NCBI GenBank assembly: GCA_945833925.1
Contig: CAMAFX010000012.1
Span: 1-47,604, forward strand
Direction: 5' to 3'
Length of the DNA stretch: 47,604 nt
Source of the DNA: an uncultured Prevotellaceae bacterium
GTDB lineage: Bacteria; Bacteroidota; Bacteroidia; Bacteroidales; Bacteroidaceae
Positions 24,185 to 32,896 of this stretch are shown one piece after another; position 1 is the first letter of the stretch, and every line of letters begins with the position of its first letter. Made by a program: the position numbers and the translations under genes. The notes beneath the pieces are model-generated. The model was not told the origin of the DNA. It ran no database searches and worked only from the letters and a program-made list of their open reading frames with translations.

Positions 24185-24216
24185 ATTGTGTGGTGTTGCA
24201 AAACGGCGTAATTTTG
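24185..24216 (+). promoter_or_regulatory. Promoter of the six-gene envelope operon
   Basis: ATTG (24185-24188) and TAATTTTG (24209-24216) with a 20-nt spacer; about 24 nt of leader before the ATG at 24241. No further promoter is obvious inside the operon. Confidence 0.55.
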
Positions 24217-24240
24217 CAGCCGAAAAAATTCTAAGGAAAA

Positions 24241-25530
24241 ATGACATACAAGAGAATGACACTCATTGCCTCGGCTTGCCTCCTTGCAACGGCAGCCATG
24301 GCACAGTGGAATGCCGACAGCACCGAATACGACAGTTTTGCACACCTGCGCGTTGGAGGATACGGCGAGACTGTTGCCAACTTCAAGAACTACGGCATAA
24401 ACCGATTCAACGGAACAAGCGAGGGCAACAGCAGGCTGAAACGCAACACCATCGGCATCCCGCGCATGGTGCTTGCCGGCGATGTCAAGTGGGGTTCGCA
24501 CTTCCGTCTGGGTATGGAGGTAGAGTTCGAGTATGGAGGCACCGGGCAGGTATACGAACTGGAGAACACCGAAAACGGAGAGTACGAGGTGGAGATGGAG
24601 AAGGGTGGCGAGGTTGCCATAGAGCAGTTTCACCTGACTTACCACCTGAACAACCATTTCGAGGTTAGCGTGGGACATATGATAGTGCCCGTAGGACTCA
24701 CCAACTCGCACCACGAACCTATCAACTTCTTCGGTACCGTGCGTCCGGAAGGAGAAACGTCGCTGCTGCCAAGCACATGGCACGAGACTGGTCTGCAGGT
24801 GTCTGGGCAACTGGGCCGCCGCTGGGCAAGCCTGCACTACAAGGCAATGGTGACCGCCGGGCTCAACGCCAACGGCTTCAACCGCAATCAGTGGGCGGCA
24901 AATGCCGGCCAGGGCCTGTTCGAGGGCGACAATTTCACCTGCCCGGCATACGCCACCAGATGGGAATATACCGGAGTTCCGGGTCTGCGGCTCGGAGCCT
25001 CTGCCTACTACTGCCCAAACGTGGCTGCCAACAGCGACAAGCCCGACACCTACCACTTCCGGGCACCGGTCTTCATATGGAATGTCGATGCGCAGTACCG
25101 CTGCCGCTGGGTCGAGGCACGTGCCAACATCATGCAGGGTCACCTGTCCAACAGCGACCTGCTCAGTGCCAAGAATGCCTTGCTCAGCAACAAGTCGCCC
25201 TATAGTCGCACCACTCCGATAGCCAGCCTCGCAGTCTGCTACGGTGGCGAGGCAGGTTTCAGGTTGAGTCCACTCTTCCACCGCCGATACACCGACCTCA
25301 CGCCCTTCGTGCGCTACGAGTACCACAACACCCAGCAGGAGGTGCGCAATGCCACCCCCGACGACCGACTGCAGACCAGCCAGTGGACGGTGGGCATCAA
25401 CTACAAGCCCCTGCCCTTCCTGGTAGTGAAGGCAGACTATACCAACCGCCGCATAGGAGGTGGTAAATACAACAACGAGAACGAGTTTGCAATAGGCGTG
25501 GCGTTCGTAAACTGGTTCTACAAGAAATAA
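24241..25530 (+). CDS. Outer-membrane porin, OprO/P-like
   Basis: 429 residues with a signal peptide (cleavage near AMAQ, residue 22) and a 16- to 18-strand barrel pattern ending in an aromatic strand (GVAFVNWFYKK). Features: FAHLRVGGYGETVANF at the mature start, LAGDVKWGSHFRLGMEVEFEYGG, and FEVSVGHMIVPVGLTNSHHEP, which resembles the R-x-G-K-F-x-x-P region of phosphate-selective porins. First gene of a tight operon (33 bp before the imelysin gene). Substrate not deducible; a role in passing metal, phosphate or small redox compounds fits the neighbours. Confidence 0.8.
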   Translation: MTYKRMTLIASACLLATAAMAQWNADSTEYDSFAHLRVGGYGETVANFKNYGINRFNGTSEGNSRLKRNTIGIPRMVLAGDVKWGSHFRLGMEVEFEYGGTGQVYELENTENGEYEVEMEKGGEVAIEQFHLTYHLNNHFEVSVGHMIVPVGLTNSHHEPINFFGTVRPEGETSLLPSTWHETGLQVSGQLGRRWASLHYKAMVTAGLNANGFNRNQWAANAGQGLFEGDNFTCPAYATRWEYTGVPGLRLGASAYYCPNVAANSDKPDTYHFRAPVFIWNVDAQYRCRWVEARANIMQGHLSNSDLLSAKNALLSNKSPYSRTTPIASLAVCYGGEAGFRLSPLFHRRYTDLTPFVRYEYHNTQQEVRNATPDDRLQTSQWTVGINYKPLPFLVVKADYTNRRIGGGKYNNENEFAIGVAFVNWFYKK

Positions 25531-25563
25531 GAGCAAACAATAAATTATCAAACACCAAACATT

Positions 25564-26730
25564 ATGAAAAAGACATTGATTCAAGGCATTATGATGGCAG
25601 CCGGCATATTCTTCGCCTCGTGCAGCGAAGACAGCGTGGCAACCAACACCATCCCCGAAGGAACTGCAGACACAGAGATCAACGAAGACAAGACACAGGT
25701 AACCGCCGCTAACGTGACCAACTGGACACAGTATGCCGTGCATGTTGCCAACCTGCTGACCAAGGATGCAAGTACGCTGAGCAGAGCCTGGCTCGACGAC
25801 TACAAGGGCAGAGGGGCGTATGCCGAGCAGTTCAAGCTGCCCAGCACGGGCAGCGAGTATACCAGTTATGCTGGATGCGTACAGCAGATACTGGAGGGGT
25901 GTGCCGACATATCCAACGAGGTGGGCACCGCCAAGATAGGCGAACCGCGCGACCTCTGGGAGTCAGGCAGATACACCGAGGCGGTATATGCAGTAGAAAG
26001 CTGGTACAGTTATCACTCCATTGACGACTACAGCAACAACATACTATCCGTTCGCAACGCCCTCAACGGCACGCGCGACGGCAGCGAGGCAGACGCCAGC
26101 ATAGCATCTTATCTGAAGGCAAACAACAACGAACTATACCAGCAGACCAAGAGCGAGGTGACGGCTGCATACAATGCCATAAAGGGTATGGCGGCACCAT
26201 TCCGCAGTCACATAGGCAACAACAGCGTGCTTGCGGCGCAGAAAGCGTGTGCCGACCTCGAGGCAACAATAACCGGCAGACTGAAGCCCTTTATGGTGGC
26301 GGCTGGCGAGACGGAGCTAAAACCCATCATCGAGAACTATGTGGACAGAGTGGTCGTGCCAACCTACCAGCAACTTGAAAAACAAAGCAGAGCACTGAAC
26401 AGTGCCGTGCGCAATCTTGCCAACAACCCATCCTCACAGACCTTCGAACTTGCAGCCCAGGCATGGATGGAGGCACGCGAGCCATGGGAGATGAGCGAGG
26501 CTTTCCTCTTCGGACCGGTGGCAGACCTCGGACTCGACCCCAACATGGACTCGTGGCCACTCGATGCAGCAGCACTGCGCAACATTCTGCAGAACGGCAA
26601 TTTCGAAGCGTTGGAGTGGGAGGGAGAGTTTGACGAGGAAGACGAAACCATAGGCGCAGCTCAGAACGTGCGTGGATTCCACACCCTGGAGTTCCTCCTC
26701 TTCTATATGGGCGAACCGAGAACCTTTTAA
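25564..26730 (+). CDS. Imelysin-family (M75-like) lipoprotein
   Basis: 388 residues, lipobox FASC (Cys20). Mostly helical. The imelysin signatures are at the C-terminal end: WMEAREPWEMSEAFLFGPV, then DPNMDSWPLD, then GFHTLEF (the GxHxxE motif, about 371-376). The protein stops 12 residues after it. Imelysin and EfeO-type proteins bind metal, mainly iron, in the periplasm. In IrpA-like proteins as I remember them these motifs lie in the N-terminal half, so the halves may be permuted here. Next gene, 8 bp on, is a di-heme oxidoreductase; imelysin plus this family is a known neighbourhood in iron-uptake loci. Confidence 0.85.
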   Translation: MKKTLIQGIMMAAGIFFASCSEDSVATNTIPEGTADTEINEDKTQVTAANVTNWTQYAVHVANLLTKDASTLSRAWLDDYKGRGAYAEQFKLPSTGSEYTSYAGCVQQILEGCADISNEVGTAKIGEPRDLWESGRYTEAVYAVESWYSYHSIDDYSNNILSVRNALNGTRDGSEADASIASYLKANNNELYQQTKSEVTAAYNAIKGMAAPFRSHIGNNSVLAAQKACADLEATITGRLKPFMVAAGETELKPIIENYVDRVVVPTYQQLEKQSRALNSAVRNLANNPSSQTFELAAQAWMEAREPWEMSEAFLFGPVADLGLDPNMDSWPLDAAALRNILQNGNFEALEWEGEFDEEDETIGAAQNVRGFHTLEFLLFYMGEPRTF

Positions 26731-26738
26731 GTGAAAAA

Positions 26739-28256
26739 GTGAAAAGCGTGAACGGAAAACATCTGGCGTTAATTGTGCTGGCTCTGTCGCTGGCTGCCTG
26801 CGACGATGAACTGGACAACATAGAGCAACTGACAGTGCCCGAGGGCTACGTGCTGTCGGCAGGAACATCGACAGTGTTCAACAACTCCAGTTTCGCCTAC
26901 GACCAAGAAGCCGACTGGGTGGCTCAGAATGTCGCATGCAGCAAGCGCTTCGTACACGGCGACAAACTGTACGACGACGCGCTGACACAGACCTCAGGAC
27001 TCGGTCCCGTGTACGCAGGATACTCGTGCGGCTCCTGCCACCGCAATGCCGGCAGGACAAAGCCGAGCCTGTGGACACAGATCGGGCAGGACGACGACGG
27101 CACGCCTGTGTATGGCAGTGGCGAGTATGGATTCTCGAGCATGCTGGTCTATGTAGCAAGGAAGAATGGACAGTTCTTCCAGAACTATGGGCGAGTACTG
27201 CACGACCAGAGCATCTACGGAGTGACAGCCGAGGGCAGACTGCAATGTCGCTGGCACTACCAGGACTTCCAGTTTCCCGACGGCGAGCACTATCAGCTGG
27301 CTCGTCCCGAATACACCATTACCGACTGGTATGCCAACTACGGCGACACAGACGATCCTATAGATGCCGACGAACTGTTCTGCTCGGTAAGAATACCATT
27401 GAGGCACGTCGGAATGGGTCAGATTATGGCCCTCGACCGCGACGAGATAATACGCCTTGCCCAGCAGAGCAACTATCCGGAGTACGGCATCAGCGGCCGC
27501 TGCAACTACGTCACCGAGCGTGGCGTGTACGACATAGGTCTGTCTGGCAACAAGGCACAGCACCAGGACCTCACCGTGGAACTGGGCTTCAGCAGCGACA
27601 TAGGAGCCACGAACAGCCGCTATCCCGAAGAGATATGCGAGGGACAGCTTCAGATGGCTGAGGGCAGCATGATGGGACTGGCGTACGACCGTCTCGACGT
27701 AAGCACCCGGGACATGGAGGACGTGGACTACTACATGCACGGACTCGGAGTTCCGGCACGCCGTCTGGGCAGTTCCACCAAGCAGGTGCAGTATGACGGA
27801 CGCACCATCAGCGAACGCCAGTACATCGCCATAGGCGAGAAGAAATTCAACGAGGCGAGGTGCCACCTGTGCCACACAACAACCCTGCACACACGTCCGC
27901 GTGGAACCACCCTGCTGGCAGGCACCGAGGTGCCCTGGCTGGGCGGACAGACCATCCACCCCTACAGCGACTTTCTGCTGCACGACATGGGAAGCGAAAT
28001 TATGGGAGTGGGACTGAACGACAACTACCGCAGCGGACTTGCCATGGGCAACGAGTGGCGCACCACCCCACTGTGGGGCATCGGACTGCAGAAACTGGTG
28101 AACAGCCACACCTACTTCCTGCACGACGGGCGTGCCCGCAATCTGCTCGAGGCTATCATGTGGCACGGCGGAGAGGGATATGCCTCGCGCCAACGCTTCG
28201 CAAAGATGAAAAAGGACGACCGCAACGCTTTAATTAAGTTTTTGGAATCACTATGA
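26739..28256 (+). CDS. Di-heme oxidoreductase (DHOR/DUF1111-like) lipoprotein
   Basis: 505 residues from a GTG start, lipobox SLAAC (Cys21). Two c-type heme sites are seen: CGSCH at 97-101 and CHLCH at 375-379. Other features of the MauG/DHOR group: GLGPVYAGYSCGSCHRNAGR, LDRDEIIRLAQQ, HPYSDFLLHDMGSE and the C-terminal EWRTTPLWGIGL...HDGRARNLLEAIMWHGGE, which is diagnostic. It should act in the periplasm or on the outer membrane, moving electrons or reducing peroxide. It follows the imelysin gene by 8 bp and overlaps the next porin by 4 bp (ATGA). Needs cytochrome c maturation genes elsewhere in the genome. Confidence 0.88.
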   Translation: MKSVNGKHLALIVLALSLAACDDELDNIEQLTVPEGYVLSAGTSTVFNNSSFAYDQEADWVAQNVACSKRFVHGDKLYDDALTQTSGLGPVYAGYSCGSCHRNAGRTKPSLWTQIGQDDDGTPVYGSGEYGFSSMLVYVARKNGQFFQNYGRVLHDQSIYGVTAEGRLQCRWHYQDFQFPDGEHYQLARPEYTITDWYANYGDTDDPIDADELFCSVRIPLRHVGMGQIMALDRDEIIRLAQQSNYPEYGISGRCNYVTERGVYDIGLSGNKAQHQDLTVELGFSSDIGATNSRYPEEICEGQLQMAEGSMMGLAYDRLDVSTRDMEDVDYYMHGLGVPARRLGSSTKQVQYDGRTISERQYIAIGEKKFNEARCHLCHTTTLHTRPRGTTLLAGTEVPWLGGQTIHPYSDFLLHDMGSEIMGVGLNDNYRSGLAMGNEWRTTPLWGIGLQKLVNSHTYFLHDGRARNLLEAIMWHGGEGYASRQRFAKMKKDDRNALIKFLESL

Positions 28257-29515
28257 AAAGAATCATTTTAGGACTGCTGTGCACATCGGCAATCACCCTT
28301 TCGGCACAGAACAACTCGGAGCAGGGCAAGCCGCACGAGGACGTCAGTAGCATAGACATGGAGAACGGAGTGACCGGCATTGCCGACAATCGCGGCTTCA
28401 CACTCAAGAGTAAGGACGACAAGTTCGTCTTCAAGCCCTATCTCTTCCTGCAGTCGCAGGGAAAGTTTCAGTGGTACGACAGCGAGGGACTCGACAAAGC
28501 CTACAACCAGGACAACGTGGCAAACAGCGGCTTCGCCATGCCGTATGCCATACTCGGATTCACCGGAACCACCTTCGGGCGTGTCGACTACAACCTCTGC
28601 ATCAATGCGTCAGCCTCAGGCGGCAACATCCTGCAACAGGGATGGGTGGACGCAAGGATAAGCGATGCGGCACGCTTCAGGGTGGGCAAGTTCAAGACAC
28701 CATTCTTCCATGCCATCCATACCACACTGGGCGAAACGCTCTTCCCCACCCTGCCCACATCTCTCGCCTCAACCGTCATCATGCCCTACAGTCTCAATGC
28801 CGTGTGGCCAGCCATTGGCACAGGCTTCGACGTGGGAGTGGCATTCCACGGAACCGCCCGCATCAGCCGCAGGCGTCCATGGCTGGCAAGTTACGAGGCA
28901 GGATTGTGGAACGGCACAGGCAGCAGCGTCAACACAGCCACCAAGACCCTCTCCGACGACTTCAAGATACCAGCACTGCTGTATGCCAGCAGGCTCTCCT
29001 TCATGCCCTGGGGCAGTATGCCAAAGACACAGGGCAACAACCACATGCTTAGCGGCAGGCACATGGAGTTCGGCATCAGCGGAGGCATCAACGTAGAGAG
29101 CGAAAGCGAAAGCACCAACGACACACGCGTGGCTGTCGAATTCTCGATGCTCTACAACCGTTGGTACGTGGGCGCCGAGGGCTACTGGATGGGCGTGTCG
29201 TTTACCGACCGCCAGAAGATAGACGAACACCTCAACTATATGGGCGGATACGCTCAGGTGGGCTACTTCATCAACCGTCACCTGCAGGGCGGCGTGCGAT
29301 GGGACGTCATGGATCGTAACGGTCGCGGCAGGGACGGGTTCCTCAACTCACCCGGCGTGGTGCTCAACTACTACATTGACCGACTCAATCTGAAGGTAAG
29401 CGGCATGTACCAGTATACCGGCAGATGGGGGCACGCCACACAGTTAGACCGCGACAACGACGACCTGGGCATAGCCACCCACATGGCTACCGTCCAACTG
29501 CAATACTCTTTCTGA
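28253..29515 (+). CDS. Second outer-membrane porin of the operon, OprO/P-like
   Basis: 420 residues; signal peptide (MKRIILGLLCTSAITLSAQ). After a short linker comes a 16-strand-type barrel: GFTLKSKDDKFVFKPYLFLQSQGKFQWY, then WVDARISDAARFRVGKFKTPF (the porin P-like GKFKTPF signature), and a terminal strand MATVQLQYSF ending in Phe, as for BAM substrates. It overlaps the di-heme gene by 4 bp and the mono-heme lipoprotein starts 1 bp after it. The two porins of the operon are clearly different in sequence, so this is not a recent duplication. Confidence 0.85.
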   Translation: MKRIILGLLCTSAITLSAQNNSEQGKPHEDVSSIDMENGVTGIADNRGFTLKSKDDKFVFKPYLFLQSQGKFQWYDSEGLDKAYNQDNVANSGFAMPYAILGFTGTTFGRVDYNLCINASASGGNILQQGWVDARISDAARFRVGKFKTPFFHAIHTTLGETLFPTLPTSLASTVIMPYSLNAVWPAIGTGFDVGVAFHGTARISRRRPWLASYEAGLWNGTGSSVNTATKTLSDDFKIPALLYASRLSFMPWGSMPKTQGNNHMLSGRHMEFGISGGINVESESESTNDTRVAVEFSMLYNRWYVGAEGYWMGVSFTDRQKIDEHLNYMGGYAQVGYFINRHLQGGVRWDVMDRNGRGRDGFLNSPGVVLNYYIDRLNLKVSGMYQYTGRWGHATQLDRDNDDLGIATHMATVQLQYSF

Positions 29516-29516
29516 C

Positions 29517-30176
29517 ATGAAGAAGGCACTCTTATTTACGCTGGCGGCACTGATGCTGGCGGGATGCGACTCGGGCGATATCCTTGACAAGGAGATTGCC
29601 GTGAACCACTCGGGCAGAGTGGTCAGGCTGACAGCCACCGTATTCGGCATGGGCGAATGGGGCGACAACTACAACGTGGCTCTGGCAGCCTTTGCCGACG
29701 GCAACAAGTATGCCGTAACACAACGCGCCATACCCGAAAGCACCCCCGACGGCAAATCCATCTCCGTAACGCTCGATAACCTGCCTGCCGATGTCAGCAA
29801 CGTCGAACTGGCACTCACCAACAAACTGCGCAAACGCATACTGACACTTGCCAGCATACGTCTCGACGACCTGGCACCTGCCACCGACACCATACGCATG
29901 GAACTCGGCACGCTAAAACTCGACCGCACAGGCTGCATCCGTCGTGGCGTGTTCGACGTAGCGTGCATACAGTGTCACGGCGCCAACGGACACGCCGCCG
30001 CCGGTCTCGACCTGACACGCGACACACCACAGGCAGACAAACTCGAGCATATACTCAGAGACGGCGGGGCTGGCATCCTGCACTACAACCACAGCGACGT
30101 ACTGTCGTCACACTTCAAGAACAATCTGGACGAGGTGAAGACCCTGCTGCACGAATGGATATCAGCCAAGGAATAG
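29517..30176 (+). CDS. Mono-heme c-type lipoprotein
   Basis: 219 residues, lipobox LAGC (Cys17). The N-terminal 130 residues look like a beta-rich domain (VVRLTATVFGMGEW, then SISVTLDNLPADVSNVELAL). A single CIQCH heme site at 150-154 is followed by GANGHAAAGLDL and a helical tail with AGILHYNHSDVLSSHF, where a Met axial ligand is not seen and a His may serve. Starts 1 bp after the porin stop. Probably passes electrons to or from the di-heme protein. The exact family is unknown to me. Confidence 0.78.
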   Translation: MKKALLFTLAALMLAGCDSGDILDKEIAVNHSGRVVRLTATVFGMGEWGDNYNVALAAFADGNKYAVTQRAIPESTPDGKSISVTLDNLPADVSNVELALTNKLRKRILTLASIRLDDLAPATDTIRMELGTLKLDRTGCIRRGVFDVACIQCHGANGHAAAGLDLTRDTPQADKLEHILRDGGAGILHYNHSDVLSSHFKNNLDEVKTLLHEWISAKE

Positions 30177-30241
30177 CCGACAGGCATGAACTCCCACAAG
30201 GGCAAAACAAGACAAAGGGCAAAAACAAGACTCAGAAAAAA

Positions 30242-31411
30242 ATGACATACACAGACAAGCACATAGACCAGTACGGAGCAAGACTCCAGGCAACCCAGTT
30301 TGACAACGAATGGCACGTAATGCTGCACATCGAACAACGCGGAGAGACATTCGCACAGCAACTGCGTCGCCTCTATGCCGTCGAGGACATGATTCCGCAA
30401 CTGCCCGAATTCCGGGGCGCACAGTACGTCGTGAAACGCTACTTCCTCTCCGACAGCACCAACCAGACACCGCTGATGCGACGAGAGTCCGACGTGGCAC
30501 TCTCGTTCATACAACAGCAACCGCTCGACGGCAGCAAGATAGCCGTATGGGCGTACATGGTGAGGGGTGCAGCCATAGGCACCGAGAACGGTATGGTGGT
30601 ATGCAGCCAGGGCGGCTACACACATCTGTGGCAGATGGGCATGGTACACACCGAGGGCGACAGCAGCGCACAGACCGAGGCACTGCTCGCCGACTACGAG
30701 AAGCGTCTTGCCGCATTCGGTGCCACGCTCGCCGACAACTGCGTCAGGACATGGTTTTTCGTACGCGATGTCGACACCCAGTACAAGGGACTCGTGGTGG
30801 CACGCCGCGACAACTTCGCCGCACACGGGCTGACGAGCAGTACCCACTACATAGCCTCAACCGGCATACAGGGTCTGCCCTCAGACACCAACGCCATCGT
30901 CCAGATGGCAGCCTATGCCATAGCAGGCGCATGGAGTCCACGGCAGCAACGCTACCTCTACGCACCCACCCACCTCAACCGAACCAGCGACTATGGAGTC
31001 ACCTTCGAGCGTGGAGTCTGCATCGAGTATGGCGACCGTGCCCACACCATCATCTCAGGCACAGCCAGCATCGACAACAAAGGCAGCGTTGTACACCCGG
31101 GCGACATAGTCAGCCAGACCCACCGCATGTGGCAGAACGTCGAGGCACTGCTTCGCGAATCGGGGATGGACTACGACGACGTGATGCACCTCATCGTCTA
31201 CCTGCGCGACACCGCCGACTACGCCACCGTCAGCCAGATGTTTCGCCAGCGTTTCCCCAACATCCCCACCATCATCGTCTATGCCCCCGTCTGCCGTCCC
31301 GGTTGGCTGATAGAGATGGAGTGCATAGCCATTGCCTCGCGACACAACCCTCAATACGCTGGCTTTGCCACTTCAAAAAACTGCCACGAGCCTCAGAATC
31401 TTATGTCGTAA
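30242..31411 (+). CDS. Rid/YjgF-superfamily protein with large N-terminal domain
   Basis: Start placed at ATG 30242 (MTYTDKHIDQYG), 389 residues; the frame is open further upstream but overlaps the heme lipoprotein. The C-terminal 140 residues are a YjgF/RidA-like fold: GTASIDNKGSVVHPGDIVSQTHRMWQNVEALLRESGMDYDDVMHLIVYLRD, then RFPNIPTIIVYAPVCRPGWLIEMECIAIA with the typical Arg and Glu. The first 240 residues form a related or partner domain (VCSQGGYTHLWQMG, VRTWFFVRDVDTQYKGLVVARRDNF). Two-part Rid proteins of this size include chorismatases (FkbO/Hyg5/XanB2-like). No signal peptide, so cytoplasmic, unlike the rest of the operon. Gap to the upstream gene is 65 bp. Confidence 0.7.
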   Translation: MTYTDKHIDQYGARLQATQFDNEWHVMLHIEQRGETFAQQLRRLYAVEDMIPQLPEFRGAQYVVKRYFLSDSTNQTPLMRRESDVALSFIQQQPLDGSKIAVWAYMVRGAAIGTENGMVVCSQGGYTHLWQMGMVHTEGDSSAQTEALLADYEKRLAAFGATLADNCVRTWFFVRDVDTQYKGLVVARRDNFAAHGLTSSTHYIASTGIQGLPSDTNAIVQMAAYAIAGAWSPRQQRYLYAPTHLNRTSDYGVTFERGVCIEYGDRAHTIISGTASIDNKGSVVHPGDIVSQTHRMWQNVEALLRESGMDYDDVMHLIVYLRDTADYATVSQMFRQRFPNIPTIIVYAPVCRPGWLIEMECIAIASRHNPQYAGFATSKNCHEPQNLMS

Positions 31412-31470
31412 TTGATTGCCCCCTCCTTCTTGAAGAGTTTACTCCAGTCGTAGGTATGTGTACCTAAAAT
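31393..31470 (-). pseudogene. Possible C-terminal remnant of an envelope protein
   Basis: On the minus strand the frame reads THTYDWSKLFKKEGAINYDI then RF and TGA (31395-31393), a convincing protein end with a terminal Phe. No start or longer gene is present upstream of it. It overlaps the 3' end of the Rid-type gene. Speculative. Confidence 0.3.
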
Positions 31471-31556
31471 TCTCCTTACTTTTCGCTTTTGGCAATTAAA
31501 ACACTGGTATGACAACAAATACCTGTGGATTTCTCGTTATTTAGATAATAAAATAG

Positions 31557-31564
31557 TATTTTTG
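31557..31564 (+). promoter_or_regulatory. -7 box before the transposase gene
   Basis: TATTTTTG, about 110 nt before the ATG at 31674; no TTTG -33 box at the usual spacing. The leader holds a 12-codon frame and a TGACA-N5-TGTCA inverted repeat near 31604. Confidence 0.45.
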
Positions 31565-31673
31565 CGCACATACAAGCAAAGCATAAGGAAAGGAACAAAC
31601 GAATGACAACATGTGTCACAGACAAAGACCGGCAGGAATAACAAGTAATTAGTCTTACTAAGCACAAAAACAA

Positions 31674-32846
31674 ATGACACGCGAGGAAGCCATAGCTGCA
31701 GGGATGGAGATGCATGAGATACAGCACTCAATGAAGAGACGTACTTCATGGCACAACTACAGTCACAAGGGGACGTATATGCTGACCCTTGTGGTTAGGG
31801 GGCGTGCAGCGTTGTTTGGCACATTGAAGGGAGATCTGGATGGAGGCGTTGTTCCGTATGTTGAGTACTCACGTCTTGGAACTGCCATCGTGGAGGAAGA
31901 AATACTGAAGATTAATCATTTCTACCCTAATGTGGAGGTGTGGAAACTTTGCATCATGCCCGACCACCTGCACATGATTGTAAGGGTGAACGAGAATATG
32001 GGAGAAGGCAAGCATCTGGGGTATGTTGTTCGAGGTTTTAAGGCTGGATGCACAAAGGCATGGTGGAGACTAACTGGCGTAAAAACGCCAGGAACAGTGG
32101 CAAATGGAGGAACGCCAGGAACAGTGGCGAATGGAGGAACGTCAGGAACAGTGGCAAATGAAGGAACGCCAGGAACAGTGGCGAATGGAGGCATCACAGA
32201 GACGATGGCAAAGGGAGGCATCGCAAGGACGGTGGCAAGTAACAATGACGCCACTGTTCCTGAGGTTTTAACCTCAGGAAACAGACCACCCCTCTTCGAG
32301 GATGGCTACTGCGACAAGATTCTAATGAACGATGAGCAATTAGACAACTGGAAACGCTACCTTGATGACAATCCTCACCGTCTAATGTTGAAACGAAGAA
32401 ATCCAGAACTCTTCACAGTAGTTAATGGCATGAATATAGCAGGTGAGCAATGCCAGGTAGTAGGAAACAGGTTCCTACTGGATATTCCCGACAAGATGGC
32501 GGTCATTGTGCATAGGCGTTATACAGACGAAGAAAACGCCCGACTGAGAGACGAGTGGCTGGCATGTGGTGAACGAGGTGGTGTGCTCGTCAGTGCTGCC
32601 ATTTCTCCAAAAGAGAAGGAGGTGCTGCGTGAAGCCTTGAACCGTGGTTACAGAATCATTCTGCTGAAGGAGAACGGCTTCCCGAAGTTATACAAACCTG
32701 CCGGAGAGGCCTTCGATGCATGTGCAGAGGGGTTGTTGTTGCAGATAAGTCCCTGGGAGTTCCATATGCAAAAGAAGGTGATAACCAGGGCACAATGCCT
32801 TCATCTGAATGCAATGGCAGAAAACATTGCTGCCAAGCGGCAATAA
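31674..32846 (+). mobile_element. REP-associated (Y1/HUH) transposase with C-terminal Rossmann-like fusion
   Basis: 390 residues. N-terminal Y1-type domain: HNYSHKGTYMLTLVVRGRAALFG, then LCIMPDHLHMIVRVNE with the His-x-His metal pair, then LGYVVRGFKAGCTKAWW, where RAYT-type enzymes often place the catalytic Tyr; I do not see one at the expected spot. A 9-residue repeat (GTVANGGTP-like) encoded by a 27-bp minisatellite interrupts the domain, which resumes at FEDGYCDKILMNDEQLDNWKRYLDDNPHRLMLKRRNPELF. The last 140 residues form a second domain (GGVLVSAAISPKEKEVLREALNRGYRIILLKENGF) resembling the SLOG/DprA-like Rossmann group. No terminal inverted repeats of an IS are seen. Confidence 0.75.
32084..32245 (+). 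repeat. 27-bp in-frame minisatellite, about six units
   Basis: Units start at 32084, 32111, 32138, 32165, 32192 and 32219 (AACGCCAGGAACAGTGGC-type); the last two are degenerate. Each encodes nine residues, so gain or loss keeps the frame. Confidence 0.9.
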
Positions 32847-32896
32847 GATTGGTGATAACAAGCGACACGATGCCCTTACCTAAGTACACAATTAAA

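Larger units (their letters stand above)
23848..24240. other. Intergenic interval before the envelope operon
   Basis: No gene seen. It holds a strong hairpin with T-run (23989-24064) and, at its right end, the promoter of the next operon. Confidence 0.6.

Noticed and set aside
26994..28193. 399-codon open frame antisense to the di-heme gene
   Set aside because: Sense strand holds two CxxCH sites and the DHOR C-terminal motif; antisense has nothing recognisable.
29963..30241. N-terminal extension of the Rid-type protein
   Set aside because: Overlaps the mono-heme lipoprotein gene out of frame and is Arg-rich; the ATG at 30242 gives a sensible start.
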